Virus record (IMG/VR): IMGVR_UViG_3300044225_002737
Location: 1 to 29,502 of that record
Length of the DNA stretch: 29,502 bases
Source of the DNA: a virus
Direction: 5' to 3' (one strand)
Both the position numbers and the translations under genes were made by a program. The notes under the pieces are model-generated. The model ran no database searches. It saw only the letters and a program-made list of their open reading frames with translations, and was not told the origin of the DNA. This document shows, piece by piece, positions 21,388-29,398 of the stretch. Numbering within the stretch: the stretch's first letter is position 1; each line of letters opens with the position of its first letter.

Positions 21388-23845
21388 TGAAGAAGAACTT
21401 CAGGTAGCGACAGAACAAAATATCCAAGAGCAAGTTGGTCCAGAAGATGTAAAAATTGAGGAGCAAGAAGATGGCTCTGTTGAAATTAATTTTGACCCTG
21501 AAGCAATCAATCAACCTAACAGCGAAAGCCATTTTGATAATTTAGCAGACCTATTACCAGAAGAAATACTTGGCAGACTTGGATCTGAGATTTATGAGAA
21601 TTACGAAAATTACAAAACATCTAGAAGAGACTGGGAACAAAGTTATACAAAGGGTCTAGATCTTTTAGGATTTAAATATGAAAACAGAACACAACCATTT
21701 CAAAACGCAAGTGGTGTAACACACCCTGTTTTAGGAGAAGCTGTTACACAGTTTCAAGCGCAAGCTTACAAAGAATTACTTCCAGCAAATGGACCAGTGC
21801 ATACTCAGACCATGGGTGCACCGAGTAGACAGAAAGAAGATCAATCTGTTAGAGTAAAAAATTTCATGAACTATCAGCTCATGAATGTGATGAAGGAGTA
21901 TGAACCCGAGTTCGATCAAATGCTTTTTTATCTCCCTCTTAGTGGCTCTGCCTTCAAGAAAATCTATTATGATGAACTCTTAGGCAGAGCTGTTTCTAAG
22001 TTCGTACCCGCTGATGATTTAATAGTTCCATACACTGCAACATCTATCGAAGATGCAGAAGCAGTTGTGCATAAATTAAAAATGTCAGAAAATGATTTAA
22101 GAAAAAAACAAGTGTCAGGTTTCTATAGAGATATAGAAATAAACCCTGGATATAATCAAGAAACAGACGTAGAGAAAAAAGAAAGAGAGTTAGAAGGTGT
22201 TAAGAAAACAAGAGAAGATAATATTTTCACTATCTTAGAATTTCACATGGATTTAGATCTAGAGGGATTTGAAGATAAAGACAACGCTGGTGATATGACT
22301 GGAATCAAACTTCCATACATTATTACGTTGGATGCTGGTAGTAGAGAAGTATTATCTATTAGAAGAAACTATCAACCTATGGATCCGTTAAAAAAGAAAA
22401 TAGAATATTTTGTTCATTTTAAATTTTTACCTGGTCTAGGATTCTACGGTTTTGGTTTAATCCACATGATTGGTGGTTTATCTAGAACTGCAACTAACGC
22501 ATTAAGACAATTAATTGATGCAGGTACATTTTCAAATATGCCTGCAGGTTTTAAACAACGAGGTATTCGTGTAAGAGACGAAGCAAATTCTATCCAACCT
22601 GGAGAGTTCAGAGATGTAGATGCACCTGGTGGAAACATCAGAGACGCATTTATGCCCTTACCATTTAAAGAACCATCACAGACTTTATTGCAGTTGATGG
22701 GGATTGTAGTTCAGGCAGGACAACGATTTGCCGCCATAGCTGACATGCAGGTCGGTGACGGCAACCAACAAGCAGCTGTTGGTACGACCATAGCTCTCTT
22801 AGAACGTGGTTCCAGAGTCATGTCAGCCATACACAAAAGAATGTATGTGGCGATGAAACAAGAGTTTGAATTACTTGCGAATGTATTTAAAACTTATTTG
22901 CCTGCTGAGTATCCTTATGACGTCGTTGGTGCACAACGAAATATTAAGGTTACGGATTTTGATGACAAGATAGATATTATTCCTGTAGCTGATCCAAATA
23001 TATTTTCACAATCACAAAGAATAAGTTTAGCACAAACAGAATTACAATTAGCTATGTCTAATCCACAAATGCATAACATGTACGAAGCGTACAGAGATAT
23101 GTACGAAGCAATTGGTGTAAAAAATATTGATGCAATATTACCACCACCGCAACAACCAATGCCAATGGATCCTGCATCAGAGAATATTATGGCAATGACT
23201 GGAAAACCTTTTCAAGCATTCAAAGGTCAAGATCACAGAGCTCACATTACAGCTCACTTAAATTTTATGGCTATGAATATGGCAAAAAATAATCCTGTTA
23301 TTATGGGTGCATTAGAAAAAAATATCTTTGAACACATTTCTTTAATGGCACAAGAACAATTAGAAATAGAATTTGCAACTGAGCTACAACAAATTACACA
23401 ATTGCAACAAGCTATACAGGTAAATCCACAGCTACAACAAGACCCACAAGTACAACAACAGATTTTAACAGTTACAACACAAATGGAATCTAGAAAATCT
23501 AAGTTGATTGCTGAAATGATGAGAGAATTTAGACAAGAAGAACAAGAAATTATGGGTGCATTTGGAAATGACCCTGTTGCACAACTAAAAGCAAGAGAAT
23601 TAGACCTAAGAGCGCTTAACGAAAGTGTAAAACGTGAGCAAGATCAAGAAAAAATCAATTTAGATCGATCAAAACAGCTTATGGGTCAAGAACAGTTTGA
23701 TGAAAAGCTCGAACAAAACGAAGAATTAGCAAATTTACGAGCAAGTACATCATTAACAAAGCAAGCAATGTCTCAAACAGCTAAAATTCAGAATGATTTA
23801 TTCAAAATGGCTGATGTAGAGATCTTGAAAGGTCCAAAAAGATAG
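21332..23845 (+). CDS. Portal protein (P22-like)
   Basis: 837 aa. An acidic N-terminus leads into the wing/stem region (RRDWEQSYTKGLDLLGF, TQPFQNASGVTHPVLGEAV), then a hydrophobic FLPGLGFYGFGLIHMIGGLSRTATN stretch of the stem/clip type, and finally a long Gln/Glu-rich helical tail (~650-800) that could form the barrel seen in P22 gp1. Twelve copies form the ring through which DNA passes, and terL docks there. Length and layout fit the long portals of short-tailed phages. The ATG has GGAGAAAAT ahead of it. Confidence 0.9.
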   Translation: MAEIDKALPNVEQTIKTPSEEELQVATEQNIQEQVGPEDVKIEEQEDGSVEINFDPEAINQPNSESHFDNLADLLPEEILGRLGSEIYENYENYKTSRRDWEQSYTKGLDLLGFKYENRTQPFQNASGVTHPVLGEAVTQFQAQAYKELLPANGPVHTQTMGAPSRQKEDQSVRVKNFMNYQLMNVMKEYEPEFDQMLFYLPLSGSAFKKIYYDELLGRAVSKFVPADDLIVPYTATSIEDAEAVVHKLKMSENDLRKKQVSGFYRDIEINPGYNQETDVEKKERELEGVKKTREDNIFTILEFHMDLDLEGFEDKDNAGDMTGIKLPYIITLDAGSREVLSIRRNYQPMDPLKKKIEYFVHFKFLPGLGFYGFGLIHMIGGLSRTATNALRQLIDAGTFSNMPAGFKQRGIRVRDEANSIQPGEFRDVDAPGGNIRDAFMPLPFKEPSQTLLQLMGIVVQAGQRFAAIADMQVGDGNQQAAVGTTIALLERGSRVMSAIHKRMYVAMKQEFELLANVFKTYLPAEYPYDVVGAQRNIKVTDFDDKIDIIPVADPNIFSQSQRISLAQTELQLAMSNPQMHNMYEAYRDMYEAIGVKNIDAILPPPQQPMPMDPASENIMAMTGKPFQAFKGQDHRAHITAHLNFMAMNMAKNNPVIMGALEKNIFEHISLMAQEQLEIEFATELQQITQLQQAIQVNPQLQQDPQVQQQILTVTTQMESRKSKLIAEMMREFRQEEQEIMGAFGNDPVAQLKARELDLRALNESVKREQDQEKINLDRSKQLMGQEQFDEKLEQNEELANLRASTSLTKQAMSQTAKIQNDLFKMADVEILKGPKR

Positions 23846-23859
23846 TATAAGGAGAAACT

Positions 23860-24042
23860 ATGACAAAAAATAATGTAAAAGATCCAAAAATTACTCCAGA
23901 GTTGGGTGCAGACAAGGATGGCATGCAAAAAGGTGGGATTGATATCCAAACTACTATGCCAAACGAATCACAGACTGTGGATGTAAAAGGAACTAGAAGA
24001 ATTAGACCCGATAAGAAGCCGGTAAAAGCTACTTGGTATTAG
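23860..24042 (+). CDS. Small late protein
   Basis: 60 aa, with a strong AAGGAG ribosome site. It has acidic/polar sequence, a GMQKGGIDIQ word, and the basic end RRIRPDKKPVKATWY. Function unknown. It carries one of the recurrent K-G-G words. Confidence 0.75.
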   Translation: MTKNNVKDPKITPELGADKDGMQKGGIDIQTTMPNESQTVDVKGTRRIRPDKKPVKATWY

Positions 24043-24043
24043 T

Positions 24044-24433
24044 ATGGCGTGGTTTGGTTTAGCAAAGGTTGCTTTGCAGGCTGGCACGCACATATTTAAG
24101 AAGCGCCAGGAGACAAAGATGGCTATGGCTGACGCTCAGCATATGCATGCAAAGCGTATGGCCGACGGACAGGCGGAATACCAGGGAAAACTTTTAGAAG
24201 CCCGACAATCGGACTGGAAAGACGAATTCGTTTTACTTGTATTAACGGCGCCGATAGCAGTGCTTGCTTGGGCGGTGATATCAGATGATCCCGCGGCCAT
24301 GGATAAGATGAAATTGTTCTTTGAGTATTTTTCATCACTGCCCCAATGGTTCACAAATTTATGGATCCTTGTCGTGGCGAGCATTTATGGTATAAAGGGA
24401 ACACAAATATTTAGAAACGGAGGAAAAAAATAA
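24044..24433 (+). CDS. Holin-like membrane protein (3TM GTA-type)
   Basis: 129 aa. A charged N-terminal helix (about 60 residues) is followed by two clear hydrophobic segments: FVLLVLTAPIAVLAWAVI (~62-79) and WFTNLWILVVASIYGI (~102-117), then a basic tail. The DWKDEFVLLVL...SDDP...LPQWF...YGIKG order is like GTA_holin_3TM proteins. Such proteins disrupt the inner membrane in lysis; a structural membrane role is the alternative. Confidence 0.65.
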   Translation: MAWFGLAKVALQAGTHIFKKRQETKMAMADAQHMHAKRMADGQAEYQGKLLEARQSDWKDEFVLLVLTAPIAVLAWAVISDDPAAMDKMKLFFEYFSSLPQWFTNLWILVVASIYGIKGTQIFRNGGKK

Positions 24434-24783
24434 TGCCAAACTTTAGATTTAATACACAAGTAGGTCAACCAAGAGGACAAGTCGGTAGAAAAAAATTAGC
24501 TGGCGGCGGAATGGGTGGCAGAACAGGAGACATGATGTATTCACGAGGACAAGGTGAAAACATGAGGTCTAAAAGAATGCCAACTGAACTTATGGACAGA
24601 GGCGCTATGAAAAAAGGCGGTAAAGTCGGTAAGAAAAAACAAGGATTCAAAGCTAGAAAAGATGAATCAATTGCTATGAGAATTAAGAAGAAAAGAACTA
24701 AAAAGCAATTGAAAGCTTCTAGAGATGAGTCTTATGGAAAATTTGGTTCTAAAGCTAAAAAATCTGGAAAGATCAATAGATAG
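24433..24783 (+). CDS. Basic Gly-rich late protein
   Basis: 116 aa, very basic. The N-terminal half has KKLAGGGMGGRTGDMM; the middle has MKKGGKVGKKKQG; the rest is Lys/Arg-rich, including SIAMRIKKKRTKKQLKASRDE. Nucleic-acid binding is plausible from charge. Starts and stops overlap with both neighbours. It holds three G-G words of the recurrent type. Unknown function. Confidence 0.75.
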   Translation: MPNFRFNTQVGQPRGQVGRKKLAGGGMGGRTGDMMYSRGQGENMRSKRMPTELMDRGAMKKGGKVGKKKQGFKARKDESIAMRIKKKRTKKQLKASRDESYGKFGSKAKKSGKINR

Positions 24784-24929
24784 TGAAAGGCCAGAAAAAA
24801 GTTAAGAAGGTAATGCGTGAGTTTAAAAAAGGCAAACTCAACATTGGCGGCTCTAAGAAAAAAGTAAAAAATAGAAAGCAGGCAATTGCGATTGCCCTTT
24901 CTCAAGCTGGAATAAAAAGGAAAAAATAA
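24783..24929 (+). CDS. DUF6496-like basic microprotein
   Basis: 48 aa from GTG 24783, which overlaps the previous stop. KKVKKVMREFKKGKLNIG followed by RKQAIAIALSQAGI is the pattern I recall for DUF6496, a family of small basic phage and bacterial proteins. Stop and next ATG overlap. Function unknown; RNA or DNA binding likely from charge. Confidence 0.72.
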   Translation: MKGQKKVKKVMREFKKGKLNIGGSKKKVKNRKQAIAIALSQAGIKRKK

Positions 24930-25078
24930 TGGGAAAACCAATAAGTAAAAGTAAAAATAAAGGTTTAGCTAAAATGGCTAAGACAGCAAAAGGAAAAGAA
25001 GCAATTAAAAAAATGGGTTTTAATCCGGATAGAATGGTTGCTAAAAAAGGTGGAAGAGTAAAGAAGAGAAAAAAATAA
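24929..25078 (+). CDS. Basic microprotein with K-K-G-G-R-V word
   Basis: 49 aa, extremely Lys-rich. A GKEAIKKMGFNPDRMVAKKG segment leads to KKGGRVKKRKK at the very end. It overlaps both neighbours by one base. No family recognised. The terminal word repeats in other late genes. Confidence 0.6.
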   Translation: MGKPISKSKNKGLAKMAKTAKGKEAIKKMGFNPDRMVAKKGGRVKKRKK

Positions 25079-25212
25079 TGGCACGTAAAGGTTTATACGC
25101 GAACATTCATGCCAAAAGAAAACGTGGTGGTAAAATGAAAAAGAAAGGTGCAAAGGGTGCACCGACTGCAGCTAACTTTAGAAGAGCTGCACAAACGGCG
25201 AGGAAAAGATAA
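25078..25212 (+). CDS. Basic microprotein
   Basis: 44 aa: MARKGLYANIHAKRKRGG, then KGAKGAPTAANFRRAAQTARKR. I recall this GLYANIHAKRKR...GAPT...AA.TA pattern from small proteins of many phages, so it is real despite its length. Function unknown. Confidence 0.7.
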   Translation: MARKGLYANIHAKRKRGGKMKKKGAKGAPTAANFRRAAQTARKR

Positions 25213-25500
25213 ATGACAAAACTTTGTCCAAGAGGTAAAGCAGCAGCGAAAAGAAAGTTCGACGTGTACCCGTCGGCATATGCAAATGCATACGCTTCTA
25301 AAATTTGTGCCGGAAAAATTAAAGATCCATCTGGAGTTAAAAGAAAAGATTTCAGAGGCAGTAAAGCAAAGGGTGGATTAATGGAAGCAACTTCCAGATT
25401 AAAAAGACAAGGATTAAAAAAAGGTGGTTTCGTAGCTAGAGGTTGCGGTGCTATCATGTCAAATAGAGCAAAGAAAACTAAAATAATTAAACATGTCTAA
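25213..25500 (+). CDS. Conserved basic late protein
   Basis: 95 aa. The N-terminus LCPRGKAAAKRKFDVYPSAYA is very distinctive and I recall it in many cyanophage and other marine phage genomes; the C-terminus has LKKGGFVARGCGAIMSNRAKK. Cys at residue 5 and in the GCG word. Function unknown; nucleic-acid or virion binding possible. It directly follows the previous stop and overlaps the next gene by 8 bases. Confidence 0.78.
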   Translation: MTKLCPRGKAAAKRKFDVYPSAYANAYASKICAGKIKDPSGVKRKDFRGSKAKGGLMEATSRLKRQGLKKGGFVARGCGAIMSNRAKKTKIIKHV

Positions 25501-25777
25501 AAATGGTCTTGATAAATGGTTCAAACAAAAATGGGTAGATATTGGGAGCAAGCGAAAAGATGGCTCATTTGCAAAGTGTGGCCGTTCAAAACAAAAGAAG
25601 GATGCGAAGAGGAAGTACCCAAAATGCGTGCCTCTAGCGAAAGCGAGACGAATGTCAGAAGGACAGAGAAGATCTGCCGTTGCCAGGAAACGGGCAGCTG
25701 CCAATGTGGGACCTAAACCTACAAACGTAAAAACATTCACAAAAAGAAAAAGCATGAGCATGGGTGGTTTAGCATGA
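25493..25777 (+). CDS. Conserved small Cys-containing late protein
   Basis: 94 aa. It contains LDKWFKQKWVDIGSKRKDGSF, then KCGRSKQKK, YPKCVPLAKARRMSEGQRRS and a basic end. The CGR and PKC cysteines could bind metal. A recurrent marine phage family (recalled) without assigned function. It overlaps both neighbours, and its end (MSMGGLA) carries another G-G word. Confidence 0.75.
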   Translation: MSKNGLDKWFKQKWVDIGSKRKDGSFAKCGRSKQKKDAKRKYPKCVPLAKARRMSEGQRRSAVARKRAAANVGPKPTNVKTFTKRKSMSMGGLA

Positions 25778-26148
25778 GCAGTGTAAGAGCTTTTAAAATT
25801 CCTTTAAAATCCGTTCATAGAAATATAAATAAAAAAGGCCAACCAAATACTATAAGAGTTACAATGGCAAAAGGTGGAGACACCATGCCAAAAAGAAATA
25901 AAAAAAATTTTAGACCCACTGAAAAAGGGGCTGGAATGACAAAAGCAGGTGTTGCTGCATATAGAAGAGCAAACCCTGGTTCAAAACTAAAAACAGCCGT
26001 GACGGGTAAAGTAAAACCTGGATCTAAAGCTGCGAAGAGACGTAAGTCCTTCTGCGCAAGAAGCGCCGGTCAAATGAAAAAATTTCCGAAAGCTGCAAAA
26101 AATCCTAATTCTAGACTACGTCAGGCTAGGAGAAGATGGAAATGTTAA
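25774..26148 (+). CDS. DUF6321-like basic protein
   Basis: 124 aa; ATG overlaps the previous stop (ATGA). The C-terminal half matches the pattern I recall for DUF6321: AGMTKAGVAAYRRANPGSKLK, then TGKVKPGSKAAKRRKSFCARS, ending DPNS-like NPNSRLRQARRRWKC. The N-terminal ~35 residues (VRAFKIPLKSVHRNI) are less typical and could be a separate module. MAKGGDTMPKRN in the middle marks a second possible start. Function unknown, probably nucleic-acid binding. Confidence 0.75.
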   Translation: MSSVRAFKIPLKSVHRNINKKGQPNTIRVTMAKGGDTMPKRNKKNFRPTEKGAGMTKAGVAAYRRANPGSKLKTAVTGKVKPGSKAAKRRKSFCARSAGQMKKFPKAAKNPNSRLRQARRRWKC

Positions 26149-26348
26149 GAGATGTAATATTACAAGCACTAGAAGATAGATATAACGCTCAAATATCAGA
26201 AGCTGAAGCAACACTAAAAATATATTTAGAAAAACCAGTTGCGATTGGTGAACATCCACAACACGTAGATGAAGCAGATAAATTAATAGATAAGATTGCT
26301 CAAGCAGAAGAGAAATTAGAAGTATTGAAAGAATTTAAAGATGACTGA
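26136..26348 (+). CDS. Small coiled-coil protein
   Basis: 70 aa. Two helical halves, MLRDVILQALEDRYNAQI and KLIDKIAQAEEKLEVLKEF, are joined by a polar His-containing turn (IGEHPQHVDEA), an alpha-hairpin that could dimerise. It overlaps the ends of both neighbours. Function unknown; accessory assembly role possible. Confidence 0.75.
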   Translation: MEMLRDVILQALEDRYNAQISEAEATLKIYLEKPVAIGEHPQHVDEADKLIDKIAQAEEKLEVLKEFKDD

Positions 26349-26628
26349 TCCTAAAAAAGGTACAGGTAAACATCCAGGAAAAAAATATGGTAGGAGATTA
26401 TATACCGATGAAAACCCTCGTGACACTGTTAAGATCAAGTTCGCAACGCCAACGGATGCGAGAAAGACGGTGGCGAAAGTTAAAAAAATTAATAAACCGT
26501 TTGCTAGAAAAATTCAAATTTTAACTGTTGGAGAACAGCGTGCCAAGGTTATGGGTAAAAGACAAGTCGCTGCAATATTTAAACAAGGCAAAAATGCCAT
26601 AAGAAAGAAGGAGAAAAAAGATGGATGA
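26341..26628 (+). CDS. Small basic late protein
   Basis: 95 aa. GKHPGKKYGRRLYTDENPRD at the start, then KIKFATPTDARKTVAKV and a helical basic end. I recall GRRLYTDENP-type starts in phage late regions, with no known function. It overlaps the previous gene by 8 bases and the next by 8. Confidence 0.72.
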   Translation: MTDPKKGTGKHPGKKYGRRLYTDENPRDTVKIKFATPTDARKTVAKVKKINKPFARKIQILTVGEQRAKVMGKRQVAAIFKQGKNAIRKKEKKDG

Positions 26629-26863
26629 TTTAACTTTTGTAGAAAAGATAAAAAGAATTATCAAAATGAGACATGACGATGTGGTATCTGCGCTAGTCTC
26701 TGGTGGTGTTGACAACATGGAAAAATACCAGTATATGTTAGGTCAGATACGAACGTATCAATATTTAAATCAGGAAATATCCACCCTGCTAAATAAAAAG
26801 GAGCAAAATGAAAGTGAAGGAACAGTCATCAGTATCAAATCCAAAGATACACCTACCAAATAA
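26621..26863 (+). CDS. Small late helical protein
   Basis: 80 aa. FVEKIKRIIKMRHDDVVSAL, then VDNMEKYQYMLGQIRTYQYL, form two helices, and the tail is polar (KEQNESEGTVISIKSKD). It overlaps the co-chaperonin start by 56 bases. Similar short proteins often lie between portal and capsid genes. Function unknown. Confidence 0.75.
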   Translation: MDDLTFVEKIKRIIKMRHDDVVSALVSGGVDNMEKYQYMLGQIRTYQYLNQEISTLLNKKEQNESEGTVISIKSKDTPTK

Positions 26864-27224
26864 AGAATTAGTTGGCGTTGAAAAAAACGAATCTGGAAAG
26901 CTTCCAAAACCTACAGGTTGGAGAATTTTAGTTTTACCTTTTAAACAAAAAGAAAAAACTAAAGGTGGTTTAATATTAGCAGATGAAACAGTAGAACGAT
27001 CACAAGTAGCATCAACTTGTGGTTTAATTTTAGATATGGGCCCACAATGTTACGATAAAGAAAGATACCCAGAAGGTCCCTGGTGCAAGAAAGGTGATTG
27101 GATTATCTTTGCAAGATATGCAGGATCACGAATTAAAATAGATGGGGGTGAGATAAGACTTCTCAATGATGATGAAGTTTTAGCAACCGTGGAAAACCCT
27201 GAAGATATATTCCACGAATTTTAA
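26808..27224 (+). CDS. GroES-like co-chaperonin
   Basis: 138 aa, ribosome site AAAAGGAGC. The fold signature starts at KPTGWRILVLPF (Cpn10 first strand), KTKGGLILAD (mobile loop region), VASTCGLILDMGP, KKGDWIIFARYAGSRIKI (the GxxV...kyaG stretch) and LLNDDEVLATV near the end. The extra CYDKERYPEGPWC insertion is unusual. Phage co-chaperonins such as T4 gp31 replace GroES so the host GroEL can fold the capsid protein. It sits just before the scaffold and capsid genes, which supports that use. Confidence 0.85.
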   Translation: MKVKEQSSVSNPKIHLPNKELVGVEKNESGKLPKPTGWRILVLPFKQKEKTKGGLILADETVERSQVASTCGLILDMGPQCYDKERYPEGPWCKKGDWIIFARYAGSRIKIDGGEIRLLNDDEVLATVENPEDIFHEF

Positions 27225-27242
27225 CATAGATAAGGAGAAACT

Positions 27243-28232
27243 ATGCCAGAAACAGAAGAAAAACTAAAAGAAACAGTTGATATAGATACTTCAGGTCCTG
27301 AAGTAGAAATCAAACTGCCAGAAGAAAAAATAAAAGAAGAGGACAAAACATATGAAGATGAACGTGAAACAAAGCTTGAAGACGGTGGTGTCGCCGATGA
27401 TACACCTGAGAAACCTGTGGAGCAGCCTGCTGTTCAAGGGAGTGATAAGCAACAAAGTAACAGTCAAGAAGTTGAAGACTATTCTGAAGGAGTTAAGAAA
27501 AGAATAGCCAAGCTTACTAAAAAAATGCGTGAAGCTGAAAGACAAAAAGACGAAGCTTTACGATATGCTGAAAGTGTTAGAAAAGAACGAGATCAATTTA
27601 AAACTCAAGCTACATCTTTAGATAAAAATTATGCAACAGAAATGGAAGGCAGGATCGCGTCTTCTCTTGCTGCAGCTCAAGCTAAACTAGCGGCTGCCAG
27701 AGACTCACAAGATTCTAAAGCAGAGGTAGAAGCTTTAACAGCTATTTCCCAACTTGGTTATGAACAAGGAAAGTTAGCAGAATTAAAAACTGCTCAACAA
27801 ATGGAAGAAACTGCTTTAAAAGATAAGCCTCAATCCCAAGCCATAGCACAACCAAAAAGAGCTGCCGCGCCAGATCCTAAAGCAGAAGCATGGGCAGAGA
27901 GAAATGATTGGTTTGGTAAAGATAACGCAATGACATATACAGCGTTTGATTTACATAGAAAACTCACAGAGGAAGAGGGATTTGATCCTAAATCAGATGA
28001 TTATTATGCTGAGATTGACAAGAGAATAAAGCTTGAATTCCCACATAAGTTTGATACAACTGTAGAAAAACAGACTAGTAAACCTACACAGAACGTTGCC
28101 TCTGCAACGCGTAGTTCAAAGACTGGTCGCAAAAGTGTGAGACTCACATCTTCTCAAGTAGCAATTGCTAAAAAATTAGGTGTGCCATTAGAAGAGTATG
28201 CGAAACAACTTATGAACACGAAGGAGGTATAG
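27243..28232 (+). CDS. Head scaffolding / capsid assembly protein
   Basis: 329 aa, with AAGGAG before the ATG. It has an acidic low-complexity N-terminus, a long coiled coil (~80-200, KKRIAKLTKKMREAERQKDEALRYAESVRKE... in heptads), an Ala-rich helix (SSLAAAQAKLAAARD) and a basic C-terminal end (SVRLTSSQVAIAKKLGVPLEEYAKQL), the part that would contact the capsid. That layout, and its place before the head proteins, matches phage scaffolds. It guides capsid subunits into a procapsid and then leaves. Confidence 0.8.
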   Translation: MPETEEKLKETVDIDTSGPEVEIKLPEEKIKEEDKTYEDERETKLEDGGVADDTPEKPVEQPAVQGSDKQQSNSQEVEDYSEGVKKRIAKLTKKMREAERQKDEALRYAESVRKERDQFKTQATSLDKNYATEMEGRIASSLAAAQAKLAAARDSQDSKAEVEALTAISQLGYEQGKLAELKTAQQMEETALKDKPQSQAIAQPKRAAAPDPKAEAWAERNDWFGKDNAMTYTAFDLHRKLTEEEGFDPKSDDYYAEIDKRIKLEFPHKFDTTVEKQTSKPTQNVASATRSSKTGRKSVRLTSSQVAIAKKLGVPLEEYAKQLMNTKEV

Positions 28233-28236
28233 GCAT

Positions 28237-28731
28237 ATGGAAAACAAGAAACCAACTCGTGCGAGTCAAACTAAGAAAAGTGATTCTACAAAAGTACAAT
28301 CACAAGCTAAAGCGGTTAAGCCAAAAGCAAGACCAAAAGTTTGGGCTCCACCATCGTACTTAGATACGCCCAACGCGCCAGACGGATTCAGACACAGATG
28401 GGTCAGGGTAGAAATCCTAGGGTTCGTAGACACTAAAAACGTACAAGGTCGATTAAGATCTGGTTACGAATTAGTTAGAGCTGACGAATATCCTGAAGAA
28501 GACTTCCCAGTAGTCCAAGACGGCAAATACGCAGGGGTGATCGGGCACGGAGGCCTAGTGCTGACTAGGGTACCAGAAGAGATCGCGAGACAGCGTACTG
28601 AATATTATATGAATCAGGCGCAGGATCAAATGACGGCAATCGATAACGATCTACTGAAGGAACAGCATAAGAGTATGCCTATCGATGTAGACAGGCAATC
28701 TCGTACGACCTTCGGTGGCAAGAAAAGTTAA
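28237..28731 (+). CDS. Hypothetical head-region protein
   Basis: 164 aa, with AAGGAGGT ahead of the ATG. A Lys/Ala-rich N-terminal 35 residues are followed by WAPPSYLDTPNAPDGFRHRWVRVE and a beta-rich GRLRSGYELVRADEY...GVIGHGGLVLTRVPEEIARQR core, then a helical tail. Located between scaffold and capsid, so a structural or assembly role is likely. No family recognised. Confidence 0.78.
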   Translation: MENKKPTRASQTKKSDSTKVQSQAKAVKPKARPKVWAPPSYLDTPNAPDGFRHRWVRVEILGFVDTKNVQGRLRSGYELVRADEYPEEDFPVVQDGKYAGVIGHGGLVLTRVPEEIARQRTEYYMNQAQDQMTAIDNDLLKEQHKSMPIDVDRQSRTTFGGKKS

Positions 28732-28768
28732 TTTTTTAACAATTCAAACCCAGCGATAAAAATAACCC

Positions 28769-28795
28769 GTACTGGAGGCCCCTCGGGGCAGGTAC
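28769..28795 (+). promoter_or_regulatory. GC-rich hairpin in the leader of the head gene
   Basis: GCCCC-TC-GGGGC at 28778-28789 is flanked by GTAC on both sides (28769-28772 and 28792-28795). It is followed by AAGGAG and ATG 28812. There is no T-run, so it is not a typical terminator; an RNA stability or processing element is possible. Confidence 0.4.
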
Positions 28796-28811
28796 ATAAG
28801 GAGAAAACAAT

Positions 28812-29384
28812 ATGGCTAACGCGTCAACTACTGGGTTTGGTTTTAGACCCATTAAAAAAGTCGGTCAGGATTACAACAATGCAGGACTCTCTGAGTACAG
28901 CATTGCGGCTTCTTCAGCGTTAATTTCGCACTCAGCAATGGTGCAATTAACTGCAGACGGAGTAATACTTTCTTCAGGAAACACAGATGAAAATAATCTG
29001 GGTGTACTGAACGGAGTGTTTTTCACTGACGCTACGACTAGTAAACCAACATTCGCTAACTTTTTAGCTGCAAGTAATACTGCAACTGATATTGTTGGCT
29101 TTGTTAACGACGATCCTAAGCAAATGTATGAAATCATGTCTGCGGACACTTCCTTCGACCAAAATGAAGTTGGTGAATGTGCTGATCAAGTATTTGCAAA
29201 TGGAACGTCACCGTTGTTTATTTCGAGATCAAAAATTTCGGCTACAACAGCAGCGGCAATTGCACAACTAAAAATCCTAGGTGTTTCTAGAGATCCTGAT
29301 CATTCAGATACTACTGCTGAGGGCTTTGCTCTTAGAGTTATGATTTGTCAGCATATCTTAGGGAACAACGTGGCAGGTATATAA
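28812..29384 (+). CDS. Head structural protein (decoration-like)
   Basis: 190 aa. It starts MANASTTGFGFRPIKKVGQ, has small-residue-rich beta-like sequence (SEYSIAASSALISHSAMVQLTADG), an LNGVFFTDATTSKPTFANF core, VGFVNDDPKQMYEIMS and a beta end. This type of protein is common just before the capsid in marine phages (recalled). Probable decoration or minor head protein. Strong AAGGAG ribosome site. Confidence 0.75.
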   Translation: MANASTTGFGFRPIKKVGQDYNNAGLSEYSIAASSALISHSAMVQLTADGVILSSGNTDENNLGVLNGVFFTDATTSKPTFANFLAASNTATDIVGFVNDDPKQMYEIMSADTSFDQNEVGECADQVFANGTSPLFISRSKISATTAAAIAQLKILGVSRDPDHSDTTAEGFALRVMICQHILGNNVAGI

Positions 29385-29398
29385 GGAGGTTATAAACT

